DNA of 64,000 nucleotides from Sepiola atlantica (taxonomy: Eukaryota; Mollusca; Cephalopoda; Sepiida; Sepiolidae), in the NCBI GenBank assembly GCA_963556195.1, contig CAUVYP010000593.1:1-64000 (forward strand), read 5' to 3'. Of the stretch, positions 13,501-26,852 are shown piece after piece. The translations under genes were made by a program, and so were the position numbers. Position 1 is the stretch's first letter. The number at the start of each line of letters is the position of its first letter. The notes beneath the pieces are model-generated. The model did no database searches and was not told the DNA's origin. It saw nothing but the letters and a program-made list of their open reading frames with translations.

Positions 13501-15840
13501 AAAGTTGATATCGCTTTTGTTTATAACTTCCACATTTATTCGAATTGTGCAACGAAACTTTGCAGAAAGTCTCCCATCGGCCTCTTGTACTACAGTACAA
13601 AGTTTCAGAAGTGCAGCTCTTGTACTGCCTGAGATATATCGATACAAACTGAATACGCACTACATCAACAAAATTTAGCGCGTTTTAAAGTTGATATCGC
13701 TTTTGTTTATAACTTCCACATTTATTCGAATTGTGCAACGAAACTTTGCAGACAGTCGCAGAGACACATGTTCTACTGTAGTACCAAGTTTCAGAAGTGC
13801 AGCTCTTGTACTGCCGGAGATATGTCGATACAAACTGAATACGCAAAACATCAACAAAATTTAGCGCGTTTTAAAGTTGATATCGCTTTTGTTTATAACT
13901 TCCACATTTATTCGAATTGTGCAACGAAACTTTGCAGACAGTCTCGAATAGGCCTTTTCTACTGAAGTACCAAGTTTCACAAGTGCAGCTCTTGTACTGC
14001 CGGAGATATGTCGATACAAACTGAATACGCAAAACATCAACAAAATTTAGCGCGTTTTAAAGTTGATATCGCTTTTGTTTATAACTTCCACATTTATTCC
14101 AATTGTGCAACGAAACTTTGCAGACAGTCTCGAATAGGCCTTTTCTACTGAAGTACCAAGTTTCAGAAGTGCAGCTCTTGTACTGCCGGAGATATGTCGA
14201 TACAAACTAAATACGCAAAACATCAACAAAATTTAGCGCGTTTTAAAGTTGATATCGCTTTTGTTTATAACTTCCACATTTATTCGAATTGTGCAACGAA
14301 ACTTTGCAGACAGTCTCAAATAGGCCTTTTCTACTGAAGTACAAAGTTTCAGATGTGCAGCTCTTGTACTGCCGGAGATATGTCGATACAAACTGAATAC
14401 GCAAAACATCAACAAAATTTAGCGCGTTTTAAAGTTGATATCGCTTTTGTTTATAACTTCCACATTTATTCGAATTGTGCAACGAAACTTTGCAGACAGT
14501 CTCAAATAGGCCTTTTCTACTGAAGTACAAAGTTTCAGAAGTGCAGCTCTTGTACTGCCGGAGATATGTCGATACAAACTGAATACGCAAAACATCAACA
14601 AAATTTAGCGCGTTTTAAAGTTGATATCGCTTTTGTTTATAACTTCCACATTTATTCGAATTGTGCAACGAAACTTTGCAGACAGTCTCGAATAGGCCTT
14701 TTCTACTGAAGTACCAAGTTTCACAAGTGCAGCTCTTGTACTGCCGGAGATATGTCGATACAAACTGAATACGCAAAACATCAACAAAATTTAGCGCGTT
14801 TTAAAGTTGATATCGCTTTTGTTTATAACTTCCACATTTATTCGAATTGTGCAACGAAACTTTGCAGACAGTCGCGGAGACACATTTTCTACTGTAGTAC
14901 CAAGTTTCAGAAGTGCAGCTCTTGTACTGCCGGAGATATGTCGATACAAACTGAATACGCAAAACATCAACAAAATTTAGCGCGTTTTAAAGTTGATATC
15001 GCTTTTGTTTATAACTTCCACATTTATTCGAATTGTGCAATGAAACTTTGCAGACAGTCTCGAATAGGCCTTTTCTACTGAAGTACCAAGTTTCACAAGT
15101 GCAGCTCTTGTACTGCCGGAGATATGTCGATACAAACTGAATACGCAAAACATCAACAAAATTTAGCGCGTTTTAAAGTTGATATCGCTTTTGTTTATAA
15201 CTTCCACATTTATTCGAATTGTGCAACGAAACTTTGCAGACAGTCTCGAATAGGCCTTTTCTACTGAAGTACCAAGTTTCAGAAGTGCAGCTCTTGTACT
15301 GCCGGAGATATGTCGATACAAACTAAATACGCAAAACATCAACAAAATTTAGCGCGTTTTAAAGTTGATATCGCTTTTGTTTATAACTTCCACATTTATT
15401 CGAATTGTGCAACGAAACTTTGCAGACAGTCTCTCATCGGCCTCTTGTACTACAGTACAAAGTTTCAGAAGTGCAGCTCTTGTACTGCCTGAGATATATC
15501 GATACAAACTGAATACGCACTACATCAACAAAATTTAGCGCGTTTTAAAGTTGATATCGCTTTTGTTTATAACTTCCACATTTATTCGAATTGTGCAACG
15601 AAACTTTGCAGACAGTCGCAGAGACACATGTGCTACTGGAGTACCAAGTTTTAGAAGTGCAGCTCTTGTACTGCCGGAGATATGTCGATACAAACTGAAT
15701 ACGCAAAACATCAACAAAATTTAGCGCGTTTTAAAGTTGATATCGCTTTTGTTTATAACTTCCACATTTATTCGAATTGTGCAACGAAACTTTGCAGACA
15801 GTCTCGAATAGGCCTTTTCTACTGAAGTACCAAGTTTCAG
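10567..15840. repeat. 10-monomer HOR, three copies (1,859-1,860 bp)
   Basis: Three successive copies start near 10,567, 12,426 and 14,285. Each runs, in order, through a unit with tacaaag/cagatgtg, a variable second unit, a cacaag unit, a B unit with ctgtagtacc, a unit with gtgcaatgaaac, a type A unit, the ttgtactacagtacaa unit and a B-prime unit. In the first two copies the second unit is the 185-bp ctatta form (spacing 1,859). In the third it is a ctcaaatagg unit of 186 bp (spacing 1,860). The third copy diverges near 15,840. Confidence 0.8.
11591..11776 (+). repeat. Monomer subclass with ttgtactacagtacaa inverted repeat
   Basis: This A-derived unit has ctcccatcggcctc, then ttgtactacagtacaa at 11,726-11,741. 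The latter is a perfect inverted repeat with 7-bp arms around a 2-base centre. It is followed by tgcctgagatat at the unit end and by a unit with cgcactacatc. The same unit recurs at 13,450, 15,310 (ctctcatcgg), 18,841, 20,700, 22,560, 25,163 and 26,093 (ctcaaatcgg), 27,767, and 30,371. Related units with cctgtactacagtac start at 37,438, 39,856 and 40,600; two more, with cttgtactacagtac, start at 60,875 and 62,921. The subclass occurs once per 10-monomer HOR in the 10-30 kb zone. Confidence 0.8.
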
Positions 15841-18800
15841 AAGTGCAGCTCTTGTACTGCCGGAGATATGTCGATACAAACTGAATACGCAAAACATCAA
15901 CAAAATTTAGCGCGTTTTAAAGTTGATATCGCTTTTGTTTATAACTTCCACATTTATTCGAATTGTGCAACGAAACTTTGCAGACAGTCGCGGATACAGA
16001 TTTTCTACTGAAGTACCAAGTTTCAGAAGTGCAGCTCTTGTACTACCGGAGATATGTCGATACAAACTGAATACGCAAAACATCAACAAAATTTAGCGCG
16101 TTTTAAAGTTGATATCGCTAATGTTTATAACTTCCACATTCATTCGAATTGTGCAACGAAACTTTGCAGACAGTCGCGGAGACACATTTTCTATTAGGTA
16201 CCAAGTTTCAGAAGTGCAGCTCTTGTACTGCCGGAGATATGTCGATACAAACTGAATACGCAAAACATCAACAAAATTTAGCGCGTTTTAAAGTTGATAT
16301 CGCTTTTGTTTATAACTTCCACATTTATTCGAATTGTGCAACGAAACTTTGCAGACAGTCTCGAATAGGCCTTTTCTACTGAAGTACCAAGTTTCAGAAG
16401 TGCAGCTCTTGTACTGCCGGAGATATGTCGATACAAACTGAATACGCAAAACATCAACAAAATTTAGCGCGTTTTAAAGTTGATATCGCTTTTGTTTATA
16501 ACTTCCACATTTATTCGAATTGTGCAACGAAACTTTGCAGACAGTCGTGGAGACACATTTTCTACTGAAGTACCAAGTTTCAGAAATGCAGCTCTTGTAC
16601 TGCCGCAGATATGTCGATACAAACTGAATACGCAAAACATCAACAAAATGTAGCGCGTTTTAAAGTTGATATCGCTTTTGTTTATAACTTCCACATTTAT
16701 ACGAATTGTGCAACGAAACTTTGCAGACAGTCTCAAATAGGCCTTTTCTACTGAAGTACAAAGTTTCAGATGTGCAGCTCTTGTACTGCCGGAGATATGT
16801 CGATACAAACTGAATACGCAAAACATCAACAAAATTTAGCGCGTTTTAAAGTTGATATCGCTTTTGTTTATAACTTCCACATTTATTCGAATTGTGCAAC
16901 GAAACTTTGCAGACAGTCGCGGAGACACATTTTCTATTAAGTACCAAGTTTCAGAAGTGCAGCTCTTGTACTGCCGGAGATATGTCGATACAAACTGAAT
17001 ACGCAAAACATCAACAAAATTTAGCGCGTTTTAAAGTTGATATCGCTTTTGTTTATAACTTCCACATTTATTCGAATTGTGCAACGAAACTCTGCAGACA
17101 GTCTCGAATAGGCCTTTTCTACTGAAGTACCAAGTTTCACAAGTGCAGCTCTTGTACTGCCGGAGATATGTCGATACAAACTGAATACGCAAAACATCAA
17201 CAAAATTTAGCGCGTTTTAAAGTTGATATCGCTTTTGTTTATAACTTCCACATTTATTCGAATTGTGCAACGAAACTTTGCAGACAGTCGCGGAGACACA
17301 TTTTCTACTGTAGTACCAAGTTTCAGAAGTGCAGTTCTTGTACTGCCGGAGATAGGTCGATACAAACTGAATACGCAAAACATCAACAAAATTTAGCGCG
17401 TTTTAAAGTTGATATCGCTTTTGTTTATAACTTCCACATTTATTCGAATTGTGCAACGAAACTTTGCAGACAGTCTCGAATAGGCCTTTTCTACTGAAGT
17501 ACCAAGTTTCACAAGTGCAGCTCTTGTACTGCCGGAGATATGTCGATACAAACTGAATACGCAAAACATCAACAAAATTTAGCGCGTTTTAAAGTTGATA
17601 TCGCTTTTGTTTATAACTTCCACATTTATTCGAATTGTGCAACGAAACTTTGCAGACAGTCGTTGAGACACATTTTCTACTGAAGTACCAAGTTTCAGAA
17701 ATGCAGCTCTTGTACTGCCGCAGATATGTCGATACAAACTGAATACGCAAAACATCAACAAAATGTAGCGCGTTTTAAAGTTGATATCGCTTTTGTTTAT
17801 AACTTCCACATTTATACGAATTGTGCAACGAAACTTTGCAGACAGTCTCAAATAGGCCTTTTCTACTGAAGTACAAAGTTTCAGATGTGCAGCTCTTGTA
17901 CTGCCGGAGATATGTCGATACAAACTGAATACGCAAAACATCAACAAAATTTAGCGCGTTTTAAAGTTGATATCGCTTTTGTTTATAACTTCCACATTTA
18001 TTCGAATTGTGCAACGAAACTTTGCAGACAGTCGCGGAGACACATTTTCTATTAAGTACCAAGTTTCAAAAGTGCAGCTCTTGTACTGCCGGAGATATGT
18101 CGATACAAACTGAATACGCAAAACATCAACAAAATTTAGCGCGTTTTAAAGTTGATATCGCTTTTGTTTATAACTTCCACATTTATTCGAATTGTGCAAC
18201 GAAACTTTGCAGACAGTCTCGAATAGGCCTTTTCTACTGAAGTACCAAGTTTCACAAGTGCAGCTCTTGTACTGCCGGAGATATGTCGATACAAACTGAA
18301 TACGCAAAACATCAACAAAATTTAGCGCGTTTTAAAGTTGATATCGCTTTTGTTTATAACTTCCACATTTATTCGAATTGTGCAACGAAACTTTGCAGAC
18401 AGTCGCGGAGACACATTTTCTACTGTAGTACCAAGTTTCAGAAGTGCAGCTCTTGTACTGCCGGATATATGTCGATACAAACTGAATACGCAAAACATCA
18501 ACAAAATTTAGCGCGTTTTAAAGTTGATATCGCTTTTGTTTATAACTTCCACATTTATTCGAATTGTGCAATGAAACTTTGCAGACAGTCTCGAATAGGC
18601 CTTTTCTACTGAAGTACCAAGTTTCACAAGTGCAGCTCTTGTACTGCCGGAGATATGTCGATACAAACTGAATACGCAAAACATCAACAAAATTTAGCGC
18701 GTTTTAAAGTTGATATCGCTTTTGTTTATAACTTCCACATTTATTCGAATTGTGCAACGAAACTTTGCAGACAGTCTCGAATAGGCCTTTTCTACTGAAG

Positions 18801-21800
18801 TACCAAGTTTCAGAAGTGCAGCTCTTGTACTGCTGGAGATATGTCGATACAAACTAAATACGCAAAACATCAACAAAATTTAGCGCGTTTTAAAGTTGAT
18901 ATCGCTTTTGTTTATAACTTCCACATTTATTCGAATTGTGCAACGAAACTTTGCAGACAGTCTCCCATCGGCCTCTTGTACTACAGTACAAAGTTTCAGA
19001 AGTGCAGCTCTTGTACTGCCTGAGATATATCGATACAAACTGAATACGCACTACATCAACAAAATTTAGCGCGTTTTAAAGTTGATATCGCTTTTGTTTA
19101 TAACTTCCACATTTATTCGAATTGTGCAACGAAACTTTGCAGACAGTCGCAGAGACACATGTTCTACTGTAGTACCAAGTTTCAGAAGTGCAGCTCTTGT
19201 ACTGCCGGAGATATATCGATACAAACTGAATACGCAAAACATCAACAAAATTTAGCGCGTTTTAAAGTTGATATCGCTTTTGTTTATAACTTCCACATTT
19301 ATTCGAATTGTGCAACGAAACTTTGCAGACAGTCTCGAATAGGCCTTTTCTACTGAAGTACCAAGTTTCACAAGTGCAGCTCTTGTACTGCCGGAGATAT
19401 GTCGATACAAACTGAATACGCAAAACATCAACAAAATTTAGCGCGTTTTAAAGTTGATATCGCTTTTGTTTATAACTTCCACATTTATTCCAATTGTGCA
19501 ACGAAACTTTGCAGACAGTCTCGAATAGGCCTTTTCTACTGAAGTACCAAGTTTCAGAAGTGCAGCTCTTGTACTGCCGGAGATATGTCGATACAAACTA
19601 AATACGCAAAACATCAACAAAATTTAGCGCGTTTTAAAGTTGATATCGCTTTTGTTTATAACTTCCACATTTATTCGAATTGTGCAACGAAACTTTGCAG
19701 ACAGTCTCAAATAGGCCTTTTCTACTGAAGTACAAAGTTTCAGATGTGCAGCTCTTGTACTGCCGGAGATATGTCGATACAAACTGAATACGCAAAACAT
19801 CAACAAAATTTAGCGCGTTTTAAAGTTGATATCGCTTTTGTTTATAACTTCCACATTTATTCGAATTGTGCAACGAAACTTTGCAGACAGTCGCGGAGAC
19901 ACATTTTCTATTAAGTACCAAGTTTCAAAAGTGCAGCTCTTGTACTGCCGGAGATATGTCGATACAAACTGAATACGCAAAACATCAACAAAATTTAGCG
20001 CGTTTTAAAGTTGATATCGCTTTTGTTTATAACTTCCACATTTATTCGAATTGTGCAACGAAACTTTGCAGACAGTCTCGAATAGGCCTTTTCTACTGAA
20101 GTACCAAGTTTCACAAGTGCAGCTCTTGTACTGCCGGAGATATGTCGATACAAACTGAATACGCAAAACATCAACAAAATTTAGCGCGTTTTAAAGTTGA
20201 TATCGCTTTTGTTTATAACTTCCACATTTATTCGAATTGTGCAACGAAACTTTGCAGACAGTCGCGGAGACACATTTTCTACTGTAGTACCAAGTTTCAG
20301 AAGTGCAGCTCTTGTACTGCCGGATATATGTCGATACAAACTGAATACGCAAAACATCAACAAAATTTAGCGCGTTTTAAAGTTGATATCGCTTTTGTTT
20401 ATAACTTCCACATTTATTCGAATTGTGCAATGAAACTTTGCAGACAGTCTCGAATAGGCCTTTTCTACTGAAGTACCAAGTTTCACAAGTGCAGCTCTTG
20501 TACTGCCGGAGATATGTCGATACAAACTGAATACGCAAAACATCAACAAAATTTAGCGCGTTTTAAAGTTGATATCGCTTTTGTTTATAACTTCCACATT
20601 TATTCGAATTGTGCAACGAAACTTTGCAGACAGTCTCGAATAGGCCTTTTCTACTGAAGTACCAAGTTTCAGAAGTGCAGCTCTTGTACTGCTGGAGATA
20701 TGTCGATACAAACTAAATACGCAAAACATCAACAAAATTTAGCGCGTTTTAAAGTTGATATCGCTTTTGTTTATAACTTCCACATTTATTCGAATTGTGC
20801 AACGAAACTTTGCAGACAGTCTCCCATCGGCCTCTTGTACTACAGTACAAAGTTTCAGAAGTGCAGCTCTTGTACTGCCTGAGATATATCGATACAAACT
20901 GAATACGCACTACATCAACAAAATTTAGCGCGTTTTAAAGTTGATATCGCTTTTGTTTATAACTTCCACATTTATTCGAATTGTGCAACGAAACTTTGCA
21001 GACAGTCGCAGAGACACATGTTCTACTGTAGTACCAAGTTTCAGAAGTGCAGCTCTTGTACTGCCGGAGATATGTCGATACAAACTGAATACGCAAAACA
21101 TCAACAAAATTTAGCGCGTTTTAAAGTTGATATCGCTTTTGTTTATAACTTCCACATTTATTCGAATTGTGCAACGAAACTTTGCAGACAGTCTCGAATA
21201 GGCCTTTTCTACTGAAGTACCAAGTTTCACAAGTGCAGCTCTTGTACTGCCGGAGATATGTCGATACAAACTGAATACGCAAAACATCAACAAAATTTAG
21301 CGCGTTTTAAAGTTGATATCGCTTTTGTTTATAACTTCCACATTTATTCCAATTGTGCAACGAAACTTTGCAGACAGTCTCGAATAGGCCTTTTCTACTG
21401 AAGTACCAAGTTTCAGAAGTGCAGCTCTTGTACTGCCGGAGATATGTCGATACAAACTAAATACGCAAAACATCAACAAAATTTAGCGCGTTTTAAAGTT
21501 GATATCGCTTTTGTTTATAACTTCCACATTTATTCGAATTGTGCAACGAAACTTTGCAGACAGTCTCAAATAGGCCTTTTCTACTGAAGTACAAAGTTTC
21601 AGATGTGCAGCTCTTGTACTGCCGGAGATATGTCGATACAAACTGAATACGCAAAACATCAACAACATTTAGCGCGTTTTAAAGTTGATATCGCTTTTGT
21701 TTATAACTTCCACATTTATTCGAATTGTGCAACGAAACTTTGCAGACAGTCTCAAATAGGCCTTTTCTACTGAAGTACAAAGTTTCAGAAGTGCAGCTCT

Positions 21801-23090
21801 TGTACTGCCGGAGATATGTCGATACAAACTGAATACGCAAAACATCAACAAAATTTAGCGCGTTTTAAAGTTGATATCGCTTTTGTTTATAACTTCCACA
21901 TTTATTCGAATTGTGCAACGAAACTTTGCAGACAGTCTCGAATAGGCCTTTTCTACTGAAGTACCAAGTTTCACAAGTGCAGCTCTTGTACTGCCGGAGA
22001 TATGTCGATACAAACTGAATACGCAAAACATCAACAAAATTTAGCGCGTTTTAAAGTTGATATCGCTTTTGTTTATAACTTCCACATTTATTCGAATTGT
22101 GCAACGAAACTTTGCAGACAGTCGCGGAGACACATTTTCTACTGTAGTACCAAGTTTCAGAAGTGCAGCTCTTGTACTGCCGGAGATATGTCGATACAAA
22201 CTGAATACGCAAAACATCAACAAAATTTAGCGCGTTTTAAAGTTGATATCGCTTTTGTTTATAACTTCCACATTTATTCGAATTGTGCAATGAAACTTTG
22301 CAGACAGTCTCGAATAGGCCTTTTCTACTGAAGTACCAAGTTTCACAAGTGCAGCTCTTGTACTGCCGGAGATATGTCGATACAAACTGAATACGCAAAA
22401 CATCAACAAAATTTAGCGCGTTTTAAAGTTGATATCGCTTTTGTTTATAACTTCCACATTTATTCGAATTGTGCAACGAAACTTTGCAGACAGTCTCGAA
22501 TAGGCCTTTTCTACTGAAGTACCAAGTTTCAGAAGTGCAGCTCTTGTACTGCCGGAGATATGTCGATACAAACTAAATACGCAAAACATCAACAAAATTT
22601 AGCGCGTTTTAAAGTTGATATCGCTTTTGTTTATAACTTCCACATTTATTCGAATTGTGCAACGAAACTTTGCAGACAGTCTCTCATCGGCCTCTTGTAC
22701 TACAGTACAAAGTTTCAGAAGTGCAGCTCTTGTACTGCCTGAGATATATCGATACAAACTGAATACGCACTACATCAACAAAATTTAGCGCGTTTTAAAG
22801 TTGATATCGCTTTTGTTTATAACTTCCACATTTATTCGAATTGTGCAACGAAACTTTGCAGACAGTCGCAGAGACACATGTTCTACTGGAGTACCAAGTT
22901 TTAGAAGTGCAGCTCTTTTACTGCCGGAGATATGTCGATACAAACTGAATACGCAAAACATCAACAAAATTTAGCGCGTTTTAAAGTTGATATCGCTTTT
23001 GTTTATAACTTCCACATTTATTCGAATTGTGCAACGAAACTTTGCAGACAGTCTCGAATAGGCCTTTTCTACTGAAGTACCAAGTTTCAG
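15841..23090. repeat. 39-monomer segmental duplication, copy 2
   Basis: This is the direct tandem copy of 8,591-15,840 at an offset of exactly 7,250 bp, with no indel between the copies. Identity to a would-be third copy continues only to 15,994/23,244, where cggatacaga meets cggagacaca. The crossover that made the duplication therefore falls in about 154 bp (15,841-15,994). At roughly 99.8% identity the event is recent compared with the divergence between neighbouring monomers. Confidence 0.88.
17817..23090. repeat. 10-monomer HOR, second set of three copies
   Basis: This is the same triplet as 10,567-15,840, carried inside the 7,250-bp duplication, with copies starting near 17,817, 19,676 and 21,535. 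Marks private to one copy (gtgcaatgaaac with gccggatat, or ttattccaattg) recur at the same places. The triplet therefore existed before the larger duplication. Confidence 0.8.
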
Positions 23091-26000
23091 AAGTGCAGCT
23101 CTTGTACTGCCGGAGATATGTCGATACAAACTGAATACGCAAAACATCAACAAAATTTAGCGCGTTTTAAAGTTGATATCGCTTTTGTTTATAACTTCCA
23201 CATTTATTCGAATTGTGCAACGAAACTTTGCAGACAGTCGCGGAGACACATTTTCTACTGAAGTACCAAGTTTCAGAAGTGCAGCTCTTGTACTGCCGGA
23301 GATATGTCGATACAAACTGAATACGCAAAACATCAACAAAATTTAGCGCGTTTTAAAGTTGATATCGCTTTTGTTTATAACTTCCACATTTATTCGAATT
23401 GTGCAACGAAACTTTGCAGACAGTGTCGAATAAGCCTTTTCTACTGAAGTCCTAAGTTTCAGAAGTGCAGCTCTTGTACTGCCGGAGATATGTCGATACA
23501 AACTGAATACGCAAAACATCAACATAATTTAGCGCGTTTGAAAGTTGATATCGCTTTTGTTTATAACTTCCACATTTATTCGAATTGTGCAACGAAACTT
23601 TGCAGACAGTCGTGGAGACACATTTTCTACTGAAGTACCAAGTTTCAGAAATGCAACTCTTGTACTGCTGCAGATATGTCGATACAAACTGAATACGCAA
23701 AACATCAACAAAATTTAGCGCGTTTTAAAGTTGATATCGCTTTTGTTTATAACTTCCACATTCATTCGAATTGTGCAACGAAACTTTGCAGACAGTCTCG
23801 ACTAGGCCTTTCCTACTGAAGTACCAAGTTTCAGAAGTGCAGCTCTTGTACTGCCGGAGATATGTCGATACAAACTAAATACGCAAAACATCAACAAAAT
23901 TTAGCGCGTTTTAAAGTTGATATCGCTTTTGTTTATAACTTCCACATTTATTCGAATTGTGCAACGAAACTTTGTAGACAGTCTCAAATAGGCCTCTTCT
24001 ACTTAAGTACCAAGGTTCAGAAGTGCAGCTCTTGTACTGCCGGAGATATGTCGATACAAACTGAATACGCACCACATTAACAAAATTTAGCGCGTTTTAA
24101 AGTTGATATCGCTTTTGTTTATAACTTCCACATTTATTCGAATTGTGCAACGAAACTTTGCAGACAGTCGCGGAGACACATGTTCTACTGGAGTACCAAG
24201 TTTTAGAAGTGCAGCTCTTGTACTGCCGGAGATATGTCGATACAAACTGAATACGCAAAACATCAACAAAATTTAGCGCGTTTTAAAGTTGATATCGCTT
24301 TTGTTTATAACTTCCACATTTATTCGAATTGTGCAACGAAACTTTGCAGACAGTCGCGGAGACACATTTTCTATTAAGTACCAAGTTTCAAAAGTGCAGC
24401 TCTTGTACTGCCGGAGATATGTCGATACAAACTGAATACGCAAAACATCAACAAAATTTAGCGCGTTTTAAAGTTGATATCGCTTTTGTTTATAACTTCC
24501 ACATTTATTCGAATTGTGCAACGAAACTTTGCAGACAGTCTCGAATAGGCCTTTTCTACTGAAGTACCAAGTTTCACAAGTGCAGCTCTTGTACTGCCGG
24601 AGATATGTCGATACAAACTGAATACGCAAAACATCAACAAAATTTAGCGCGTTTTAAAGTTGATATCGCTTTTGTTTATAACTTCCACATTTATTCGAAT
24701 TGTGCAACGAAACTTTGCAGACAGTCGCGGAGACACATTTTCTACTGTAGTACCAAGTTTCAGAAGTGCAGCTCTTGTACTGCCGGAGATATGTCGATAC
24801 AAACTGAATACGCAAAACATCAACAAAATTTAGCGCGTTTTAAAGTTGATATCGCTTTTGTTTATAACTTCCACATTTATTCGAATTGTGCAATGAAACT
24901 TTGCAGACAGTCTCGAATAGGCCTTTTCTACTGAAGTACCAAGTTTCACAAGTGCAGCTCTTGTACTGCCGGAGATATGTCGATACAAACTGAATACGCA
25001 AAACATCAACAAAATTTAGCGCGTTTTAAAGTTGATATCGCTTTTGTTTATAACTTCCACATTTATTCGAATTGTGCAACGAAACTTTGCAGACAGTCTC
25101 GAATAGGCCTTTTCTACTGAAGTACCAAGGTTCAGAAGTGCAGCTCTTGTACTGCTGGAGATATGTCGATACAAACTAAATACGCAAAACATCAACAAAA
25201 TTTAGCGCGTTTTAAAGTTGATATCGCTTTTGTTTATAACTTCCACATTTATTCGAATTGTGCAACGAAACTTTGCAGACAGTCTCAAATCGGCCTCTTG
25301 TACTACAGTACAAAGTTTCAGAAGTGCAGCTCTTGTACTGCCTGAGATATATCGATACAAACTGAATACGCACTACATCAACAAAATTTAGCGCGTTTTA
25401 AAGTTGATATCGCTTTTGTTTATAACTTCCACATTTATTCGAATTGTGCAACGAAACTTTGCAGACAGTCGCAGAGACACATGTTCTACTGTAGTACCAA
25501 GTTTCAGAAGTGCAGCTCTTGTACTGCCGGAGATATGTCGATACAAACTGAATACGCAAAACATCAACAAAATTTAGCGCGTTTTAAAGTTGATATCGCT
25601 TTTGTTTATAACTTCCACATTTATTCGAATTGTGCAACGAAACTTTGCAGACAGTCTCGAATAGGCCTTTTCTACTGAAGTACCAAGTTTCACAAGTGCA
25701 GCTCTTGTACTGCCGGAGATATGTCGATACAAACTGAATACGCAAAACATCAACAAAATTTAGCGCGTTTAAAAGTTGATATCGCTTTTGTTTATAACTT
25801 CCACATTTATTCCAATTGTGCAATGAAACTTTGCAGACAGTCTCGAATAGGCCTTTTCTACTGAAGTACCAAGTTTCACAAGTGCAGCTCTTGTACTGCC
25901 GGAGATATGTCGATACAAACTGAATACGCAAAACATCAACAAAATTTAGCGCGTTTTAAAGTTGATATCGCTTTTGTTTATAACTTCCACATTTATTCGA

Positions 26001-26852
26001 ATTGTGCAACGAAACTTTGCAGACAGTCTCGAATAGGCCTTTTCTACTGAAGTACCAAGTTTCAGAAGTGCAGCTCTTGTACTGCTGGAGATATGTCGAT
26101 ACAAACTAAATACGCAAAACATCAACAAAATTTAGCGCGTTTTAAAGTTGATATCGCTTTTGTTTATAACTTCCACATTTATTCGAATTGTGCAACGAAA
26201 CTTTGCAGACAGTCTCAAATCGGCCTCTTGTACTACAGTACAAAGTTTCAGAAGTGCAGCTCTTGTACTGCCTGAGATATATCGATACAAACTGAATACG
26301 CACTACATCAACAAAATTTAGCGCGTTTTAAAGTTGATATCGCTTTTGTTTATAACTTCCACATTTATTCGAATTGTGCAACGAAACTTTGCAGACAGTC
26401 GCAGAGACACATGTTCTACTGTAGTACCAAGTTTCAGAAGTGCAGCTCTTGTACTGCCGGAGATATGTCGATACAAACTGAATACGCAAAACATCAACAA
26501 AATTTAGCGCGTTTTAAAGTTGATATCGCTTTTGTTTATAACTTCCACATTTATTCGAATTGTGCAACGAAACTTTGCAGACAGTCTCGAATAGGCCTTT
26601 TCTACTGAAGTACCAAGTTTCACAAGTGCAGCTCTTGTACTGCCGGAGATATGTCGATACAAACTGAATACGCAAAACATCAACAAAATTTAGCGCGTTT
26701 AAAAGTTGATATCGCTTTTGTTTATAACTTCCACATTTATTCCAATTGTGCAACGAAACTTTGCAGACAGTCTCGAATAGGCCTTTTCTACTGAAGTACC
26801 AAGTTTCAGAAGTGCAGCTCTTGTACTGCCGGAGATATGTCGATACAAACTA
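21646..26852. repeat. 28-monomer tandem duplication, copy 1
   Basis: Bases 21,646-24,286 match 26,853-29,493 at an offset of 5,207 bp, with about five single-base differences seen by eye (21,666; 21,954; 22,011; 22,918; 23,540). After one monomer that differs between the copies (24,234-24,418 against 29,441-29,626), the match resumes at an offset of 5,208 bp and continues to about 25,491. The one-base change of offset is because the differing monomer is 185 bp here and 186 bp in copy 2. The segment overlaps the end of the 7,250-bp duplication, so it formed after or together with it. Confidence 0.8.
24884..26743. repeat. 5-monomer tandem duplication (930 bp x 2)
   Basis: Bases 24,884-25,813 and 25,814-26,743 are direct copies, exactly five monomers each. 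They differ at very few bases (for example ccaaggttc at about 25,130 against ccaagtttc). The junction is inside a chimeric monomer at 25,721-25,906. Its left part has tttaaaag and ttattccaattg, like the unit at 26,651. Its right part has gtgcaatgaaac and cacaag, like the unit at 24,791. The switch lies between the diagnostic bases 25,813 and 25,824. Confidence 0.85.

Larger units (their letters stand above)
8591..15840. repeat. 39-monomer segmental duplication, copy 1
   Basis: This 7,250-bp segment matches 15,841-23,090 base for base, apart from a few single-base changes. Its length is 39 x 186 minus four, because it holds four 185-bp units. I spotted eleven differences from copy 2: at 8,891, 10,105, 11,075, 11,767, 11,916, 11,965, 12,929, 13,567, 14,416, 15,632 and 15,668. 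The left edge is set by differences at 8,542 and 8,590. The segment contains the 10-monomer HOR described separately. Confidence 0.88.

Noticed and set aside
8591..23090. Assembly artefact as the explanation of the 7,250-bp duplication
   Set aside because: It cannot be excluded from sequence alone, but differences scattered along both copies, with private marks in each, are more like true copies than a collapsed or doubled contig. Long reads would decide.
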